Positions 10,386 through 21,660 are shown, numbered from the stretch's first letter. The stretch is 64,000 bases of DNA from Cryptomeria japonica (GCF_030272615.1 NC_081406.1:464158072-464222071); one strand, 5' to 3'. Notes: generated by a model from the letters alone, not told the origin. Numbers and translations are program-made.

Positions 10386-11920
10386 CAGTCACCAAGTTGC
10401 TACCATTAACATTCGAGCACCTCCATCTTGTAGTATGGTGACAATCGTGGATCTTCCTTGAACTTGCTTATTATTTACTTCCTCCGAACTGCACTTCCTA
10501 CAGGTCTCACCGCTTAGTCGCCAAGTCGCACCTCTTAGCCATCAAGCATCTTTCCATTGTGACAACTATCAGATCATCCATCCAACCATTAGATCCCTAT
10601 TGACTTTCCCATCGGTTAATTCACCTGGGCTACTCTCCTCTCTAGTGGATATCACTCTTTCGGCCAAACATCCTCTTCGGCTAGTCATTTTCTTATATCA
10701 TCGAAATCTTAGTTTCATCGATGCCATTATTTTATCGACGGGATCAGTTGATATTTCTTTGATGTGCCCTTGTCGATGGAACCGAGCTTTTGGTGAAACC
10801 ATTTAGAGGTTCATCACAAGAAAGGTCTACTTGACATTCATCTTGATGACATACCACCAACTCTGTCACATGGCACACCATGATTTTCTCCCAATATCCA
10901 CCTGAGCACAGCCCCATCTGCCACCTCAGCACTACTAGACCCACCACCCTTTTTAGATAAACCTCCTCTTCAACTAGCCATTTTCATATTTTATTGAAAC
11001 CCTAGTTTCATCGACACCATTTATGTCGATGAAACTGTTGCCTTTGGTAAGTCCCCTCAATGATCCATAGAAGCCATGGCCTTCTCGATATACACCCTGA
11101 TGATATGTCACCTATATGCCACATGGCACCCTTTGACTAACTCCAGAGTTTAAAACTGGGTGCCACATGGCACGAGGGTACTCATTCTGGGCTCACTACT
11201 CTGACACCTTAGCTCGGCCTCCACTAACTACTAGAATGAACCACCTACCTTAACTACTTGCATGAAATCTTGGCCATGGTTCACCTTTAGTGGTTTGTCA
11301 CCAAGTCGCAGCCGATATCTGGTGAGCATTTTTACGTCACGACATAGCGACAACCCTTGGATCCATCTTGATCACCATTGATCTTTTTTTATCGGCTTGA
11401 CCCTTAGCCCCTCTGAGTGGCTACATCCTATGCCATAGTATCAACATGTGTCCACCATTTATCTACCACCTCATCAGTCACCAAGTCATGACCATTAATA
11501 GTTGATCATCTTTGCATGACAGTATAGCGATGGTCGTGGATCTGCATTCAACCTGCTCACTATTTAACTTGCTCTTTTACTGCAAAATTTTGGACGCTTT
11601 GAGATGTGCGCAAGGGGCCCATCGCTTATGAGCTTCCACTTGCCAGAATCCCATAATATTTGACACTTAGGATATATGTGGCCTTGCATATAAATACTGA
11701 AATGCTCCTCCCTACGGCCAATGTGGGATAAAAGGTTCGCCTTAGCCCTTTCCATCGGGTCATCAGGATAGTCTGAAAACCTCACTTCTAATCTTCTTGG
11801 ACTTTCTGTGCTTCACAACTTTCTCACTGATCCCACCACTTATTTGCCATGTCGTGATGAATAACCATCGAGCACTTTTGGGTTGTAGTATAGTGATAGT
11901 CGCGAGATCAACAGGAACCT
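10386..11920 (+). repeat. Five-copy dispersed ~75-bp motif
   Basis: A motif beginning like gtcaccaagtcgcaacc and continuing through a 'gagcatcttt' block to 'tagtatagcgac' and 'cgtggatc' occurs at about 10386-10462, 10513-10580, 11293-11365, 11473-11545 and 11841-11920. The copies are diverged, all in the same orientation, and lie only inside the foreign segment. The order of sub-blocks is kept, so they are true repeats and not chance. No coding frame is preserved across copies. Confidence 0.6.
10669..11034 (+). repeat. Direct duplication of ~74 bp
   Basis: 10669-10742 and 10960-11034 share cctcttc, ctagtcatttt or ctagccatttt, and tagtttcatcga followed by an inverted partner tcgatgaaac or tcgacggga. 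Each copy can fold locally because tttcatcga pairs with tcgatgaaa. The copies are about 291 bp apart and diverged. Confidence 0.55.
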
Positions 11921-12204
11921 GCCTGATCTTTAGGAAGCCCGACAGATACATAGGAAAAGAAATAAGACTTAGGCAAAATTAAAGTTTATCAGAACCTACC
12001 TAGGCCTAGACTTAAAAGGGGCCCCTCCGATGATGCACAGATCCTTCCACTTAAGTGGAAAAAGGAAATGAGCAAAGACCTTTAATAAAAAGAAAGAGAC
12101 ATTTTGAACCTTGAACCGATTTGAAAATGGTTCAAAACAGACATAACGCATTCTCACTTGTTTATTAAAAATATTACAAAGTCATGACTCATGCAAGAGA
12201 AATG

Positions 12205-12253
12205 ATTGAACCTTGAACCTTGAAACAAAAAGGTTCAAGGGTTCGAGTTCAAT
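12205..12253. repeat. Imperfect inverted repeat
   Basis: attgaaccttgaaccttgaa on the left faces ttcaagggttcgagttcaat on the right across a short A-rich loop. The left arm itself contains the tandem unit gaacctt. It lies close to the right edge of the foreign segment. Confidence 0.55.
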
Positions 12254-12499
12254 ATGAATTATAATAATGTGCTACAAAGGCTTAATTTTTCTAAATGTTT
12301 TCATGAAAGAGTAAAAACCCTAAACCCTCAAAACCACAAACTCATAGGCAAAGGTCAAATTCTAAATTTCGACAAACTCCAACAGCTAAAAGGAAAGATT
12401 TTCAACATATTTGAAATAGTGATAACATATTCATCAAGTGCCATTAGAAAGTGCAGAGAAGAATTTTAAAATGGGCCACTCAAAATCTCAAAATGTTTA

Positions 12500-13870
12500 T
12501 AGGTCCCAACACGGACACAAAGAATTGTTGAGAGTGTTGATGTTCGTGTAGAGGAATGTTATGAAAATTCAGAAGGAACCAATTCAGAGAGAAAGGATGA
12601 AGATCCTTCCATTTTTCTTTTGGAACCTAAAACTATTAAATCAAAAACTGGTAAAGCAAATCCTGGTGTACTTGTTCAACAGAAACAAATAAATTCGAAT
12701 GAAGAAGACAATGAAGAAGTTGAACCTGGAGAGAATGACCATGTTATTCCTAGATATGTGAGACTGAATCATAGTCGTGAGTAGATTATTGGGGATAAGG
12801 ATGCTGGAGTACTAACTAGAAGGAAAATTAGAGAGATCTCTTGCATGATCTCCACCATTGAATCAATAAGTGCTAAGGAGGCATTTGATGATGATCATTG
12901 GGTGAAAGCAATGGAAGAGGAAATGGATCAAATTGAGAAGAACAACACTTGGACCTTAGTACACCAACTGGTAAACAAGAATGTCATAGGTACTAAATTG
13001 GTGTTCAGAAACAAGTTAAATGAAGATGGTGGTGTTGTAGTTCTCAACAAGGCAAGATTAGTTTGCAAGGGTTATGCGCAAGAAGAAGGAGAAGACTATG
13101 GTGAAAATTTTGCACTAGTAGCAAGATTGGAAGGAGTTAGAACATTACTTGCATTTGTATCCCATAAGAAGTTCAAGGTATACCAGATGGATGTTAAGTC
13201 TACTTTTTTGAATGAGATATTGGAAGAAGAGGTTTATATAGAGTAGCCTGATGGTTATGCATTGATAGATAAGGAAGACATGGTATGCAGATTGCATAAA
13301 GCTTTGTATGGATTAAAGAAGGCACCTATAGCATGGTATGAAAGGCTTCATACACATTTGATGAAGATAGGCTTCGCCAGAACTAGTGATGACAACAACA
13401 TTTATCTCAAGTCTAAAGGAGATGAAATACTAGTTAGTGAAGTATTTGTTGATGACATTATATTTGGAGGTAATGATGTCATGAGCAACAGTTTTGTAGA
13501 TGAAATGAAGAGTGATTTTGAGATGCCATTAGTAGGGGAAATAAAAAAATTCATAGGCTTGCAGATACAACAGATGAAGAATGGTATTTTCATTACTCAA
13601 TCTAAGTATGTGAAAGAGGTTTTGAAGACTTTTGGCATGAGTGACTGTAAACCAATTGGAACTCCAATGGTTATAGGTTGTAAATTGTCCAAGGAAAATG
13701 TATCTAAGTCTATAGATGAAAAGGAATACAAGTCAATGATTGGCAAATTACACTATGTTGTTCACAGTCGACCAGATATTTCCCATTCAATTGGTATAGT
13801 TGCTAGATTTTAGAAAAATCCAAAGGAAGCACATCTGATAGCAACCAAGAGAATTTTTAGATATCTGAAA
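12500..13870 (+). pseudogene. Copia-1 reverse transcriptase
   Basis: Copia reading resumes near 12520 and enters the RVT_2 reverse transcriptase. It contains WVKAMEEEMDQIEKNNTW, GYAQEEGEDYGENFALVA, YQMDVKSTFLN (first catalytic Asp), ALYGLKKAPIAWYERL, and [10 protein letters not shown] at about 13443-13470 (the catalytic VDD). It then runs through GLQIQQMKNGIFITQSKY. In-frame stops occur at about 12783, 13244 and 13811. The enzyme would copy the element's RNA inside the particle; catalytic residues survive but the frame is broken. Confidence 0.88.
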
Positions 13871-14356
13871 GGTATAGTTGACCATAGGTTATGGTATCCA
13901 TATGGATAAAACTTTGATTTGAAGGCATACACTGATTTTGATTGGGAAGGAAATGTTGATGACCAGAAGAGTACTACCGGTGGAGCATTCTTTCTAGGAG
14001 GAAGGCTAGTTTCATGGAGTAGTAAAAAGCAGAGTTGTACTTCACAATCTACTGCTGAAGTTGAGTATATTGCAACTTATATGAATTTGACACAAGCTAT
14101 TTGGATAAGGCACATTTTGGAAGGTTTTAAGATGAAGAAATCATAACCTATAAAGATTTTGTGTGATAATACAAGTGCAATAAATATTTCTAAGAATCTT
14201 GTTTTGCACGCAAGGACTAAGCACATTGATCACTTTTTGAGGGAAAAAGTTCAAAGTAAAGATGTTATCTTAGAGCATGTTTGTACCCAGAAGCAGCTTG
14301 TAGATATCTTTACCAAACCTCTTCCTAAGACCACTTTTGAGTATCTTATAAGTTAG
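13871..14356 (+). pseudogene. Copia-1 RNase H
   Basis: The copia RNase H domain follows RT: AYTDFDWEGNVDDQKSTTGG (first acidic residue), LVSWSSKKQSC, STAEVEYIA (catalytic Glu), then LCDNTSAINISKN and ARTKHIDHFLREKV. Stops separate the pieces near 13908 and 14144. It ends FTKPLPKTTFEYL, the usual C-terminus of copia polyproteins. About 340 bp of non-coding sequence then lead to the polypurine tract. Confidence 0.87.
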
Positions 14357-14682
14357 TTGAGCATGATGCTGATTGCATCAGTCCCTGAATTACTTGCAGA
14401 ATCTTACATGGATTGATGTTTTTGGAAGTGGAGGTATTCCACATGGGGAGCATCAAGTTGTAGTATGTTGATGCACCATGAAAATTTGGAATTACATGTT
14501 TTAATTTCAATTTGGCATTGTTGTCAAAAGGGGAGAAGAATTATGTGTCTGATTAGGTGAACCAATGAAAGACTAGAGACAAACAGAGCATGGTGAATAC
14601 TTGGTAATGTAAACCAGGATTCCTATTCACCAATCCAAAACAACACAACAATCAGAGGCATTGATATTTGTATTGCCATTAA

Positions 14683-14698
14683 TGCCAAAGGGGGAGAT
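14683..14698 (+). other. Copia-1 polypurine tract
   Basis: tgccaaagggggagat directly precedes the 3' LTR start (TGTTGGC). In LTR elements this RNase-H-resistant tract primes plus-strand synthesis. The same tract precedes the Copia-2 3' LTR. Confidence 0.85.
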
Positions 14699-16116
14699 TG
14701 TTGGCATTTTTCATATAGATTGCATTAATGATATGTTGGCATTGATGTCAATTGAACCGGTGAATGGTATTCATGATATTGCTGATGTTATTGTTATTAT
14801 TTCTATTATCTTATAACTGGTATGATAAACCTTGAGGAAGATGTTGTAAACCAGTATATGGTATTTTGTAAGTTGAACCAGTGTAAAGGGTTAAACCTTT
14901 CTATGTTATGTAACATGTAAACCCTACCAGTTGTTTTCTATTAAAACCCTAACCAATCAAGTTTGTTGGTTTAACATCTAATGTTGAACACTAATGATGG
15001 AGACACATGTGATCACTGTATGAGGACATGTTTGGATTGATTTGGCGCATTTTGGAAAGGAGCAAAGTGGATTGCATCTAATGCATAGCGCGTGATGAGT
15101 TACAAAGTCCAATGAAGTGGTGATCATCGAGCGGTTGGAAATTTATTGAAGAATGTGAAGAGATTGTTATGATTTCTAATGGTCAAGATTGTATTGACTT
15201 GTTTGTAATCTTTGTGATGAGAATTAGGTTTTTGTTGTGTAACCTGCCTAGTTGATGATATTGTTTTGTTAAGTGTTGGCAAAGTTGACAAGATTGGCAA
15301 AAACTAGTTGAGTGTGTGGTTTCCTAGCTGGTGGATGGATCTATAGTTTGAGTAAAGCCAGATTGAATCTTAAGAAGGATCTAATCAAGAAGATGTAGTG
15401 CTATTCAGACAGATCAAGAAAACTTGTTGTTTTCTAACATTTACAACAAAAATTTAAATCCCATAACTGGGTAAGCTCTAACAAGCTTGGTTACTTTCTA
15501 AATCCTCTCACAAGGTGGTCCATTAGTTTGGATTCTCAAATCCTCTAGTGAGGTTACTCCAAACAGGGTATTGTGCCTTTCATCAAGGCATATTTGTAAA
15601 TCCCTTAACCAAGTGATTCCTAATAGAATCAGTTCTTAACATGACTTATTGTAAAAGCTTTAATTGGCTTGGATCCTAACTGGGCAAACTTCAGAAGAGT
15701 TTATATAGCTATCCTTATGAGTCTCATCTCACCGTGGTTTTTACCTATTTGGGTTTTCCACGTATAAATATTTGTGTCAAGTGGTGAATGATTTTGTGGT
15801 TATGATCTTATTTGTTGATTTGATTAACTACTTAACTATTCTGATAAGGCATGATAAATAGAAGCATTGAGAGATGAATATGTTGACATATGATTAAGCA
15901 TTTTTTATGTTTACAAGATTGAAGTTGTTTACTATTAAGTTGTCATAACAATCAAACCGGTTGATGTTGGTTGATGTTGAGTATTGATCTTGATAAGTGA
16001 AAGTTTACTTTGTGAGTTTGAATTTGAGTTTGGGAGTTTGTATCAGTTTTTCAGTATATTGATTCACCCCCCCTCTCAGTATTCTATTGGATACTTATTC
16101 TTTCATCATACCATCA
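14699..16116 (+). repeat. Copia-1 3' LTR
   Basis: 1418-bp LTR from tgttggcatttttcatatag to catcataccatca, matching 4954-6393 along its length. Differences are mostly C/T or G/A changes, often at CG sites of aaccggt hexamers. It lacks a 17-bp piece present in the 5' LTR (5511-5527), at a point where both copies carry flanking tgat. Confidence 0.9.
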
Positions 16117-16681
16117 TTTCCTTCTTCCATGGTGGTTTCCTTTCTTTGGGGGATGAGGATAGTTGTATGCATATATATACATGATATACATGAGTTATCA
16201 TATAAAAAGAATAATAACTCCAAAGTTAGGTGAAACCACCTCATGTTTTGTGCTCTATGTTCATTATCCTTTGATTTATCCTCTTTTGGGGCCTAACTTA
16301 TTGCAATAATGTTCTTGTCTTCTTAGGGTGTATCCTACCTTAAATCAATTTCTCCCAATAAGGTGTACACAATCGCTTTAACATGGGGGCATACACTTTT
16401 CTCATGATTCTCTTTTTTGATACTTTAAGTTACTTAGCAAACTTTATCTTTACTTTGTAATTTCTGGTATTCTTTTCATGACTCATAGTAAGAGAACCTT
16501 ACTAGTTGTAGTCATGGTTCTCTCTCTCATGATCTTCCCTTTTACCTTATCATTAAATTTGTAAGATCCTAAAGTCAACTGGGGGCTTGGTGAATCTTGC
16601 CTCCTTGGCATGGTGAAAGTCTTTCAATCTGAATTCCTTGTACTTTACTGATAGTATTTGTATAATCTCATACTCCACTAA

Positions 16682-17480
16682 AATGGGGGCTAAAAGTAAT
16701 GTCCTAAAACTGGACCCTAGCAATTTTTTACTGTAGTTGGGTCTTTGCCTTAGTGTTTGCACCCCTTGACCTGATTAGAGACTTGAATATGCTCATGCAC
16801 ATCAAAAACACATTGTAACTTATAAATGCACTTTGCCTGCACCTTGATCTTGCCACAAATTAAGGCAGGACTAGGGCGTGGCACCCTGGTCCTCCTTAAG
16901 GGGATCCTATCTCAAATTGAAGTAGAAAAATCCCCCCATATGTTTTCTCAAGTCAAAAAATTAATCATTTAATCCTATTGGAAAGTATATGAGAGGGATT
17001 TCCCCTCTCATTTGATGATCCAAGATCTAAGGTATACACACAAGAGGTCATCAAGCATTCAAGAGATCAAGTATTCAATAATTCAAGAACAATTAATGAT
17101 TTTTAGTCTTCCTTCAAGCTTTGGAGCAACAATAGAGTCAAGATTTCAAGCACTTAAGAGGAGATCAACATTAAAATTCATGAAACCCTAATTCCATGTG
17201 GAGGCAAGAAAAAATCACAAGGAGGTAAAAGCATTTCATTTTCAGTCAATTCAACATCCCCTCAAAGAGGAAGATTTCTAATTTCAGTCATTTCGTTTAC
17301 ATTATTTCAACTGCTTAGTTAATTCCAAAATTGGGGTTTGACCTAAAGGAAAACCCCTATTCCCAACACATTTCCATTTCTTTTTATGTGTAGGAAATAG
17401 GTGCGTAGTTTTACTTCTGGAATTAAGCTTTATTCACAAAGACATAAAAACCCTTTTTGACGCACAAAAATTTCAAAGGA
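16682..17480 (+). repeat. Possible internal LTR and leader
   Basis: A polypurine-like tract (aaaatgggggctaaaa) at about 16680-16695 is followed by taatgtcctaaaactggacc, which looks like an LTR start (TGTCC at about 16703). The sequence up to about 17480 then resembles an LTR plus 5' leader: a polypyrimidine and purine-alternating stretch and 'gacctaaaggaaaacccct'. No convincing primer-binding site or LTR partner was found. The right-hand element end at 20478 has the same layout. Confidence is low. Confidence 0.3.
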
Positions 17481-19431
17481 CCGATAGGAGGGTGCCCCTG
17501 TCTGGACACACAATCCATGCAACTTTTTCTCAATTTCATGAAGTAGCTTCAAATTATCTCAAACTTATCAGATCCAGGTGCATGACTAAATCCTGAATCT
17601 GTAGCTCATTGTTTTCTCATACTTTGTCTTCATTTCCAGAACTTAATCTTAATTCAACTAGTCAACTTACAAAAGAGGGTCAATTGCAATCCAATCACAA
17701 TCAATATATTAGTATTCAGTCTTTGCATCATTTAGGATTAGTCGATCTAGTAGATTCAACCCCTCTTTTGAATGTAAAGTCCTCCTCTAGTGAAAATTGA
17801 GCTTAGTAAATTCCCACACTTCCCACGTGGAGAATTTTCAAATCCCCCAAATTTTCCACTTTACACATAATATTGGAGCAAAGAAGCCTTAGATGATGAG
17901 TATGCTTGTTCCCAATCTACCAAAGAGAACATGAATAAAGATGAGAGAAAGGAGATTCCTCCTATAAAGGATATCCCTTCTTCATATAATCATCCTTTTG
18001 GTCCTTCAACATGCCCTTGCACAACAAATTTTAAGTAAATTTATGATCAAAGCCCTTCTTCTTCACAATTAAGAACTTACTATGAGGTTGGTAATGATAT
18101 AATTTCAAAACAAGGCTATAGAGGACAAGGATTTGGAAAACAAGAACAAGGAATCAAGGTCCCTATAGATCCTCTTTCACAATATTCTAAAAGATATTTA
18201 GTATATCCCAATTCATCAACATCTATGGATAATCTTCTTAAGGTTCAAATGCTCAAGGAATACTTTTCAAAACATAGAAAGTATCATCCATCTAAACATT
18301 CTTCTTCATAAAACAATTGTCCTCCTTCCTTTCCAATTCTATTACCATGGGAAAACAATCCTTATTCTTCCACTACTATACCCTTGCCCTACATATCAAG
18401 AGACACAACCTATCCATGATGACAATCAGGAAAAATGATCTACAAGACTATTTTAGAGGTTTAAATATGATAAGAATGTTACTTTTTCGTTCATAAGATA
18501 TATGAATAATTATAAGAACAAAAATGGTCATGTGTATTGTCTCTTTCATTATAGTTATTCTCGATCTGTTGGAAGTTGTAAAGATTTTAAGGAATTTTTT
18601 CAAGATCAATATGATAAAGCTCATATCACTCTTACAATTGATCTCATACTTTTTCTCAATCCAAATGTGGAGGTAGTGCCCTAGAACTCCATTTACCTTA
18701 TTATGTTGCTCCTTACCCTATAACATTGGTATTTTACATTTATTTGGGGTTTTGTTTTGTCATGTGTGGTAGTACAACTTAAATTTCCAGTCACATTTGC
18801 ACAACATAATAGTCATTATTCCTTCCCTCCATGCTTGGGGGGCAAGGATAATACTTCAATTCTCTCTCTTTTTCAAAGATTCCTTTTTACTTTGATTTGC
18901 ATGTTTCGTAATTTGAGGTCCTTTCTTACGTAGAATGGTCCTCCATGCAAGTACATATGCCCCTTGGTTGGACTTGTTCTTTGTTTACATTGATGTGTCT
19001 TCTTATGAACGTTCTCCCCTTCGTGAATTTGTGCAATCTTTAACTAAGAATCAACTTTTCCCTAGAAATGGGAGAAGATGTATATTCTTAGTTTCCTTCT
19101 CCTTTTCAAAGATATTATCTTTATCTTGAATATTCCTTCTATTTTTAGAGGTGAATATCTTTGGATAAATATCTCTACCTCCATGTGTCCCTCAAAAGGA
19201 TCCCTTTACACTTGTTGTGAAATACCTCTTTTACAACTATCTTTTAATTTCCTATAAAGAGTCACGCCTCTTTATCTTGGAGTTATGTACATGGTTTCTT
19301 AAAGGATATCTCCTTGGTGATGAAGGTGTGTATCCTTGTTTCTATCTTCCTTAATACATCAACATAGGACTATGTTGACATCATAAGGGGAGGAGTATAC
19401 ATCATGGCCTCCTTGTAACATATATTCAAAT

Positions 19432-19620
19432 CAAGTTGTGGATTTCCTTGAATAATGCTTTACTTCGTTATCCTTTCTCAATTCAAGTTGCATATTTCCT
19501 TGCATAATGCCTCACTTGGTTATCCTTGTTCAATTAAAGTTGAGAATTTCCTTGCATAATGCCTTGCTTTTTTATCCCCTTTTGATGGATTTCCTTACAT
19601 AATGCCTTGTTGGGTTATCC
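19432..19620 (+). repeat. Minisatellite, ~52-bp unit, four copies
   Basis: The block atttccttgcataatgcc occurs at 19441, 19493, 19545 and 19588 (spacing 52, 52 and 43), each followed by a variant of 'ttggttatccttgttcaa'. The last unit is shortened. Nothing coding is preserved. Confidence 0.8.
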
Positions 19621-19754
19621 TTATTGCAAATTTTATACAAGGTGTTGCATGCTCAAAACCATACCAAAGTCTTAGACAAGATGATTAACTCTTGAAACTA
19701 GACAATGACATATATAGAAAGATGTCAACTAATCCTATGTTTCAACTTGTTTAA

Positions 19755-20080
19755 GGTAGGTTGACTAGCATGCCATAACTTGCTAGACCTTTCATCCCTC
19801 CTTTTGTTGAATTTTTGAATGAGTGGAACTAGCATAACACAACTTGATAGACTATTCCTACTCTTCCTTCTTACATGGATCACAACATAACATTACTTAT
19901 TGTCCCATGAGAATTCATGCTTTAATGGATCACCTATCATGATACAACTTGTTATATTGTGGAATCCACGTTCCTTCTTTCTCTCTCTCATGGATCACCT
20001 AACATAACATAACTTGCTAGTCCGTGGAGTCAATGCTTTATCCTTAATTTTCCCCACGAGCTCATAAATTTGCTAGTTTT
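19755..20080 (+). repeat. Loose repeats around 'aacttgctag'
   Basis: Variants of aacataacttgctag recur near 19770, 19835, 19945, 20000 and 20060, several preceded by atggatcacct. The spacing of about 60-110 bp is irregular. They may be an older, more diverged array related in style to the minisatellite just to the left. Confidence 0.5.
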
Positions 20081-20455
20081 TGGATCATGTTTCATCTTTT
20101 GATACATGTTATTTCTCTTTTCATGTGACCACTTATATGTTGTTATAATAACATTTGGAGAATGAGATTAGTGGCTGAGACATTTTGACTATCGAGGTCT
20201 CTTCAACTAGTTGACTTGGATCATTTTGTTTTAATACTAACCCCTTTATTGTGTGTCTTTTATCTTTGATTGTCTTTGTTTATATTTTTTGTCTTTATAT
20301 TATTTTGCATGACCTTGCAAATGGTTGTATGAGTTAAAATCCTAAGATTGAGAGCTTGATTCCTTGAAATTAGTGATGTCTTATCTCTTTGTGATTTCAC
20401 TCCTAGTTTCTCTTCACTCTCTCTTCTCCATCTTTCTACTTTACCATGAGCATTT

Positions 20456-20894
20456 TCATAGGCTCATACTTTTGCTAAAGTAGGGGATAAATGTAGCATT
20501 ATAAATTATAATCTGGTATAGTTTACACCTCCTTTGTGCCCCTACTTTAGTATGTCCCATCCTACTTCTCCTAGGGTAGGAAACACAAATTTGGGAAGCC
20601 AGGTTGATTGCAAGGATTGTTGCTTGAGTTTTTGCATCATTGTTTGTGCCATCTTTAAGCTTTTGTGCAATGAGTACATAAATATCACCCCTAGCATCTC
20701 TAGCCACACATCCTTCCCAATGGACCTAGGTTACCTTTAGAGGCATCATCAAAGTTTATCTTGCTCCACCCTTTATCAATTATTTGCCACACTACCTCTC
20801 CATCCCACTTATATATCAGATTTTCGCAATGAGGCCCATTAACAAGCCTAAATTTGAGAAGAGGCCATCTCGAATGGATTTTCTTGTCCTCCAA
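20456..20894 (-). pseudogene. LINE-1 RNase H fragment
   Basis: INFDDASKGNLGP (about 20750-20790, first catalytic Asp in the usual FDGASKGNPGP context) begins the domain. After a frameshift it continues VARDARGDI, then DGTNNDAKTQATILAINLASQ. The expected catalytic Glu in 'NNEAE' reads Lys (NNDAK). The domain then stops matching near 20570, before the remaining acidic residues. RNase H would remove template RNA during target-primed reverse transcription; this copy is inactive and incomplete. Confidence 0.75.
20474..20540 (+). other. Polypurine tract and LTR start, truncated
   Basis: ctaaagtaggggataaa is followed by tgtagcattataaattataa, the form expected of a polypurine tract and an LTR 5' end. 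Only about 60-90 bp of LTR is present before LINE-1 sequence takes over. The flanking words ctaaagtagggg and cccctactttag form an inverted pair across about 70 bp. Confidence 0.45.
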
Positions 20895-21091
20895 ATTGAT
20901 AGGGTAATTCTAGAAATTATGATTAAAAGTAGTAGCATTCATGGTTTATGAAATCACATTCTCCAACCTCACCCTCAATCATTGCAAGTCTTCTTCTTGC
21001 CTTGGAAGATACTTCTATTCCTTTCTTTCCATATCTCACAAATTAGAATTGAAGGAGCAACATCCCATATACTAGAATAAACTAACTTGTT

Positions 21092-21660
21092 CTAAATCAA
21101 ATTCCAAATCTGAAATAAGTTATTCACTAAGGAAGGGAGATGGATATGCCAATTAAGTTTATGTAGAAGAAATCTCCAACATTGATTAATGAAATCATAG
21201 TTTAGTAGAAGATAATCAAGAGTATCTTTTTCCTCTTTACACAGTAGATATCTAAAAGGCCCATGAAAGCCTAATCTACTCAATCTTTTACCCATCAAAA
21301 TTACACCTTTTATCGCCAACCATGTGAATGTGCCAACATTAGGGAGACAACTTTTGTTCCAACATAACCTGGTCAACTGGTCATTATCGTCTATTTCATT
21401 TTCCAACAACCTGTAACCTATATTTACTCAATATAGCCCCCTCTTATCAACACATCATTTAATTACATCATCTTCACTTGTTATAATTACTTGTCTCCCC
21501 ATTAAAATACATCTGAGACTAGCTGCATATTGATCATTCAGAAGCCCTTGCATATCTCTCCACTTCCATTTCTCGCTACCATGTTCCCAAACTTTCTCCA
21601 CCCAATTGCAAAACTTGCTTCCCCACCTATCAATCAAAATTTGTTTCACTTCTTTTCCAT
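21092..21660 (-). pseudogene. LINE-1 zinc-binding (zf-RVT) region
   Basis: 21092-21409 encodes LCWNKSCLPNVGTFTWLAIK, GKRLSRLGFHGPF, LLCKEEKDTLDYLLLNY, the plant LINE zf-RVT signature, with one Cys and the His changed (LLCK..DYLLLNY where the family has C-X2-C...H...C). 21455-21649 is the linker just upstream, rich in Trp (WGSKFCNWVEKVWEHGSEKW). The domain is found after the RT in plant L1 elements; its role is thought to be nucleic-acid binding. Confidence 0.75.

Larger units (their letters stand above)
8669..12490. other. Foreign segment inside Copia-1
   Basis: Copia reading stops after KCFNN (about 8668) and resumes with QRIVESVDVRVEE at about 12520. In Copia-2 these two points are adjacent (KCFNKRLQKIVEST). 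The roughly 3.8 kb between them has no copia similarity that I can see. A short sequence resembling aaatgcttc occurs at both edges (8659-8667; aaatgttta at 12491-12499), which could be a decayed target duplication. No clear terminal inverted repeats were found, so the kind of insertion is unknown. 8751-9690 and 12000-12200 contain nothing I recognise. Confidence 0.6.
4954..16116 (+). mobile_element. Copia-1, Ty1-copia element with foreign insert
   Basis: A Ty1-copia element bounded by LTRs at 4954-6393 and 14699-16116. Its order is LTR, primer site, gag, protease, integrase, [foreign segment], reverse transcriptase, RNase H, polypurine tract, LTR, which is the copia order (integrase before RT). 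LTRs begin TGTTGGC and end CCATCA. Flanks are ttccc on the left and tttcc on the right, a 4-of-5 match to a target duplication. Many in-frame stops and frameshifts make it inactive. It sits inside the gypsy gag element, since both flanks look like that element's spacer. Confidence 0.88.
16117..20491 (+). mobile_element. Decayed gypsy-type spacer and internal sequence
   Basis: This continues the element interrupted by Copia-1. It has several G-rich tracts (16146 ttgggggatgagg; 16686 tgggggctaaaa; 18835 ttggggggcaagg) but no recognisable polymerase. Short ORF remnants at 17609-17800 and 18502-18684 belong to longer broken frames. For example, 18200-18700 reads in pieces ending CLFHYSYSRSVGSCKDFKEF and NPNVEVVP, and I do not recognise the family. 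A polypurine-like tract and probable LTR start lie at its right end (20478). The assignment to one gypsy-type element is an inference. Confidence 0.45.
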
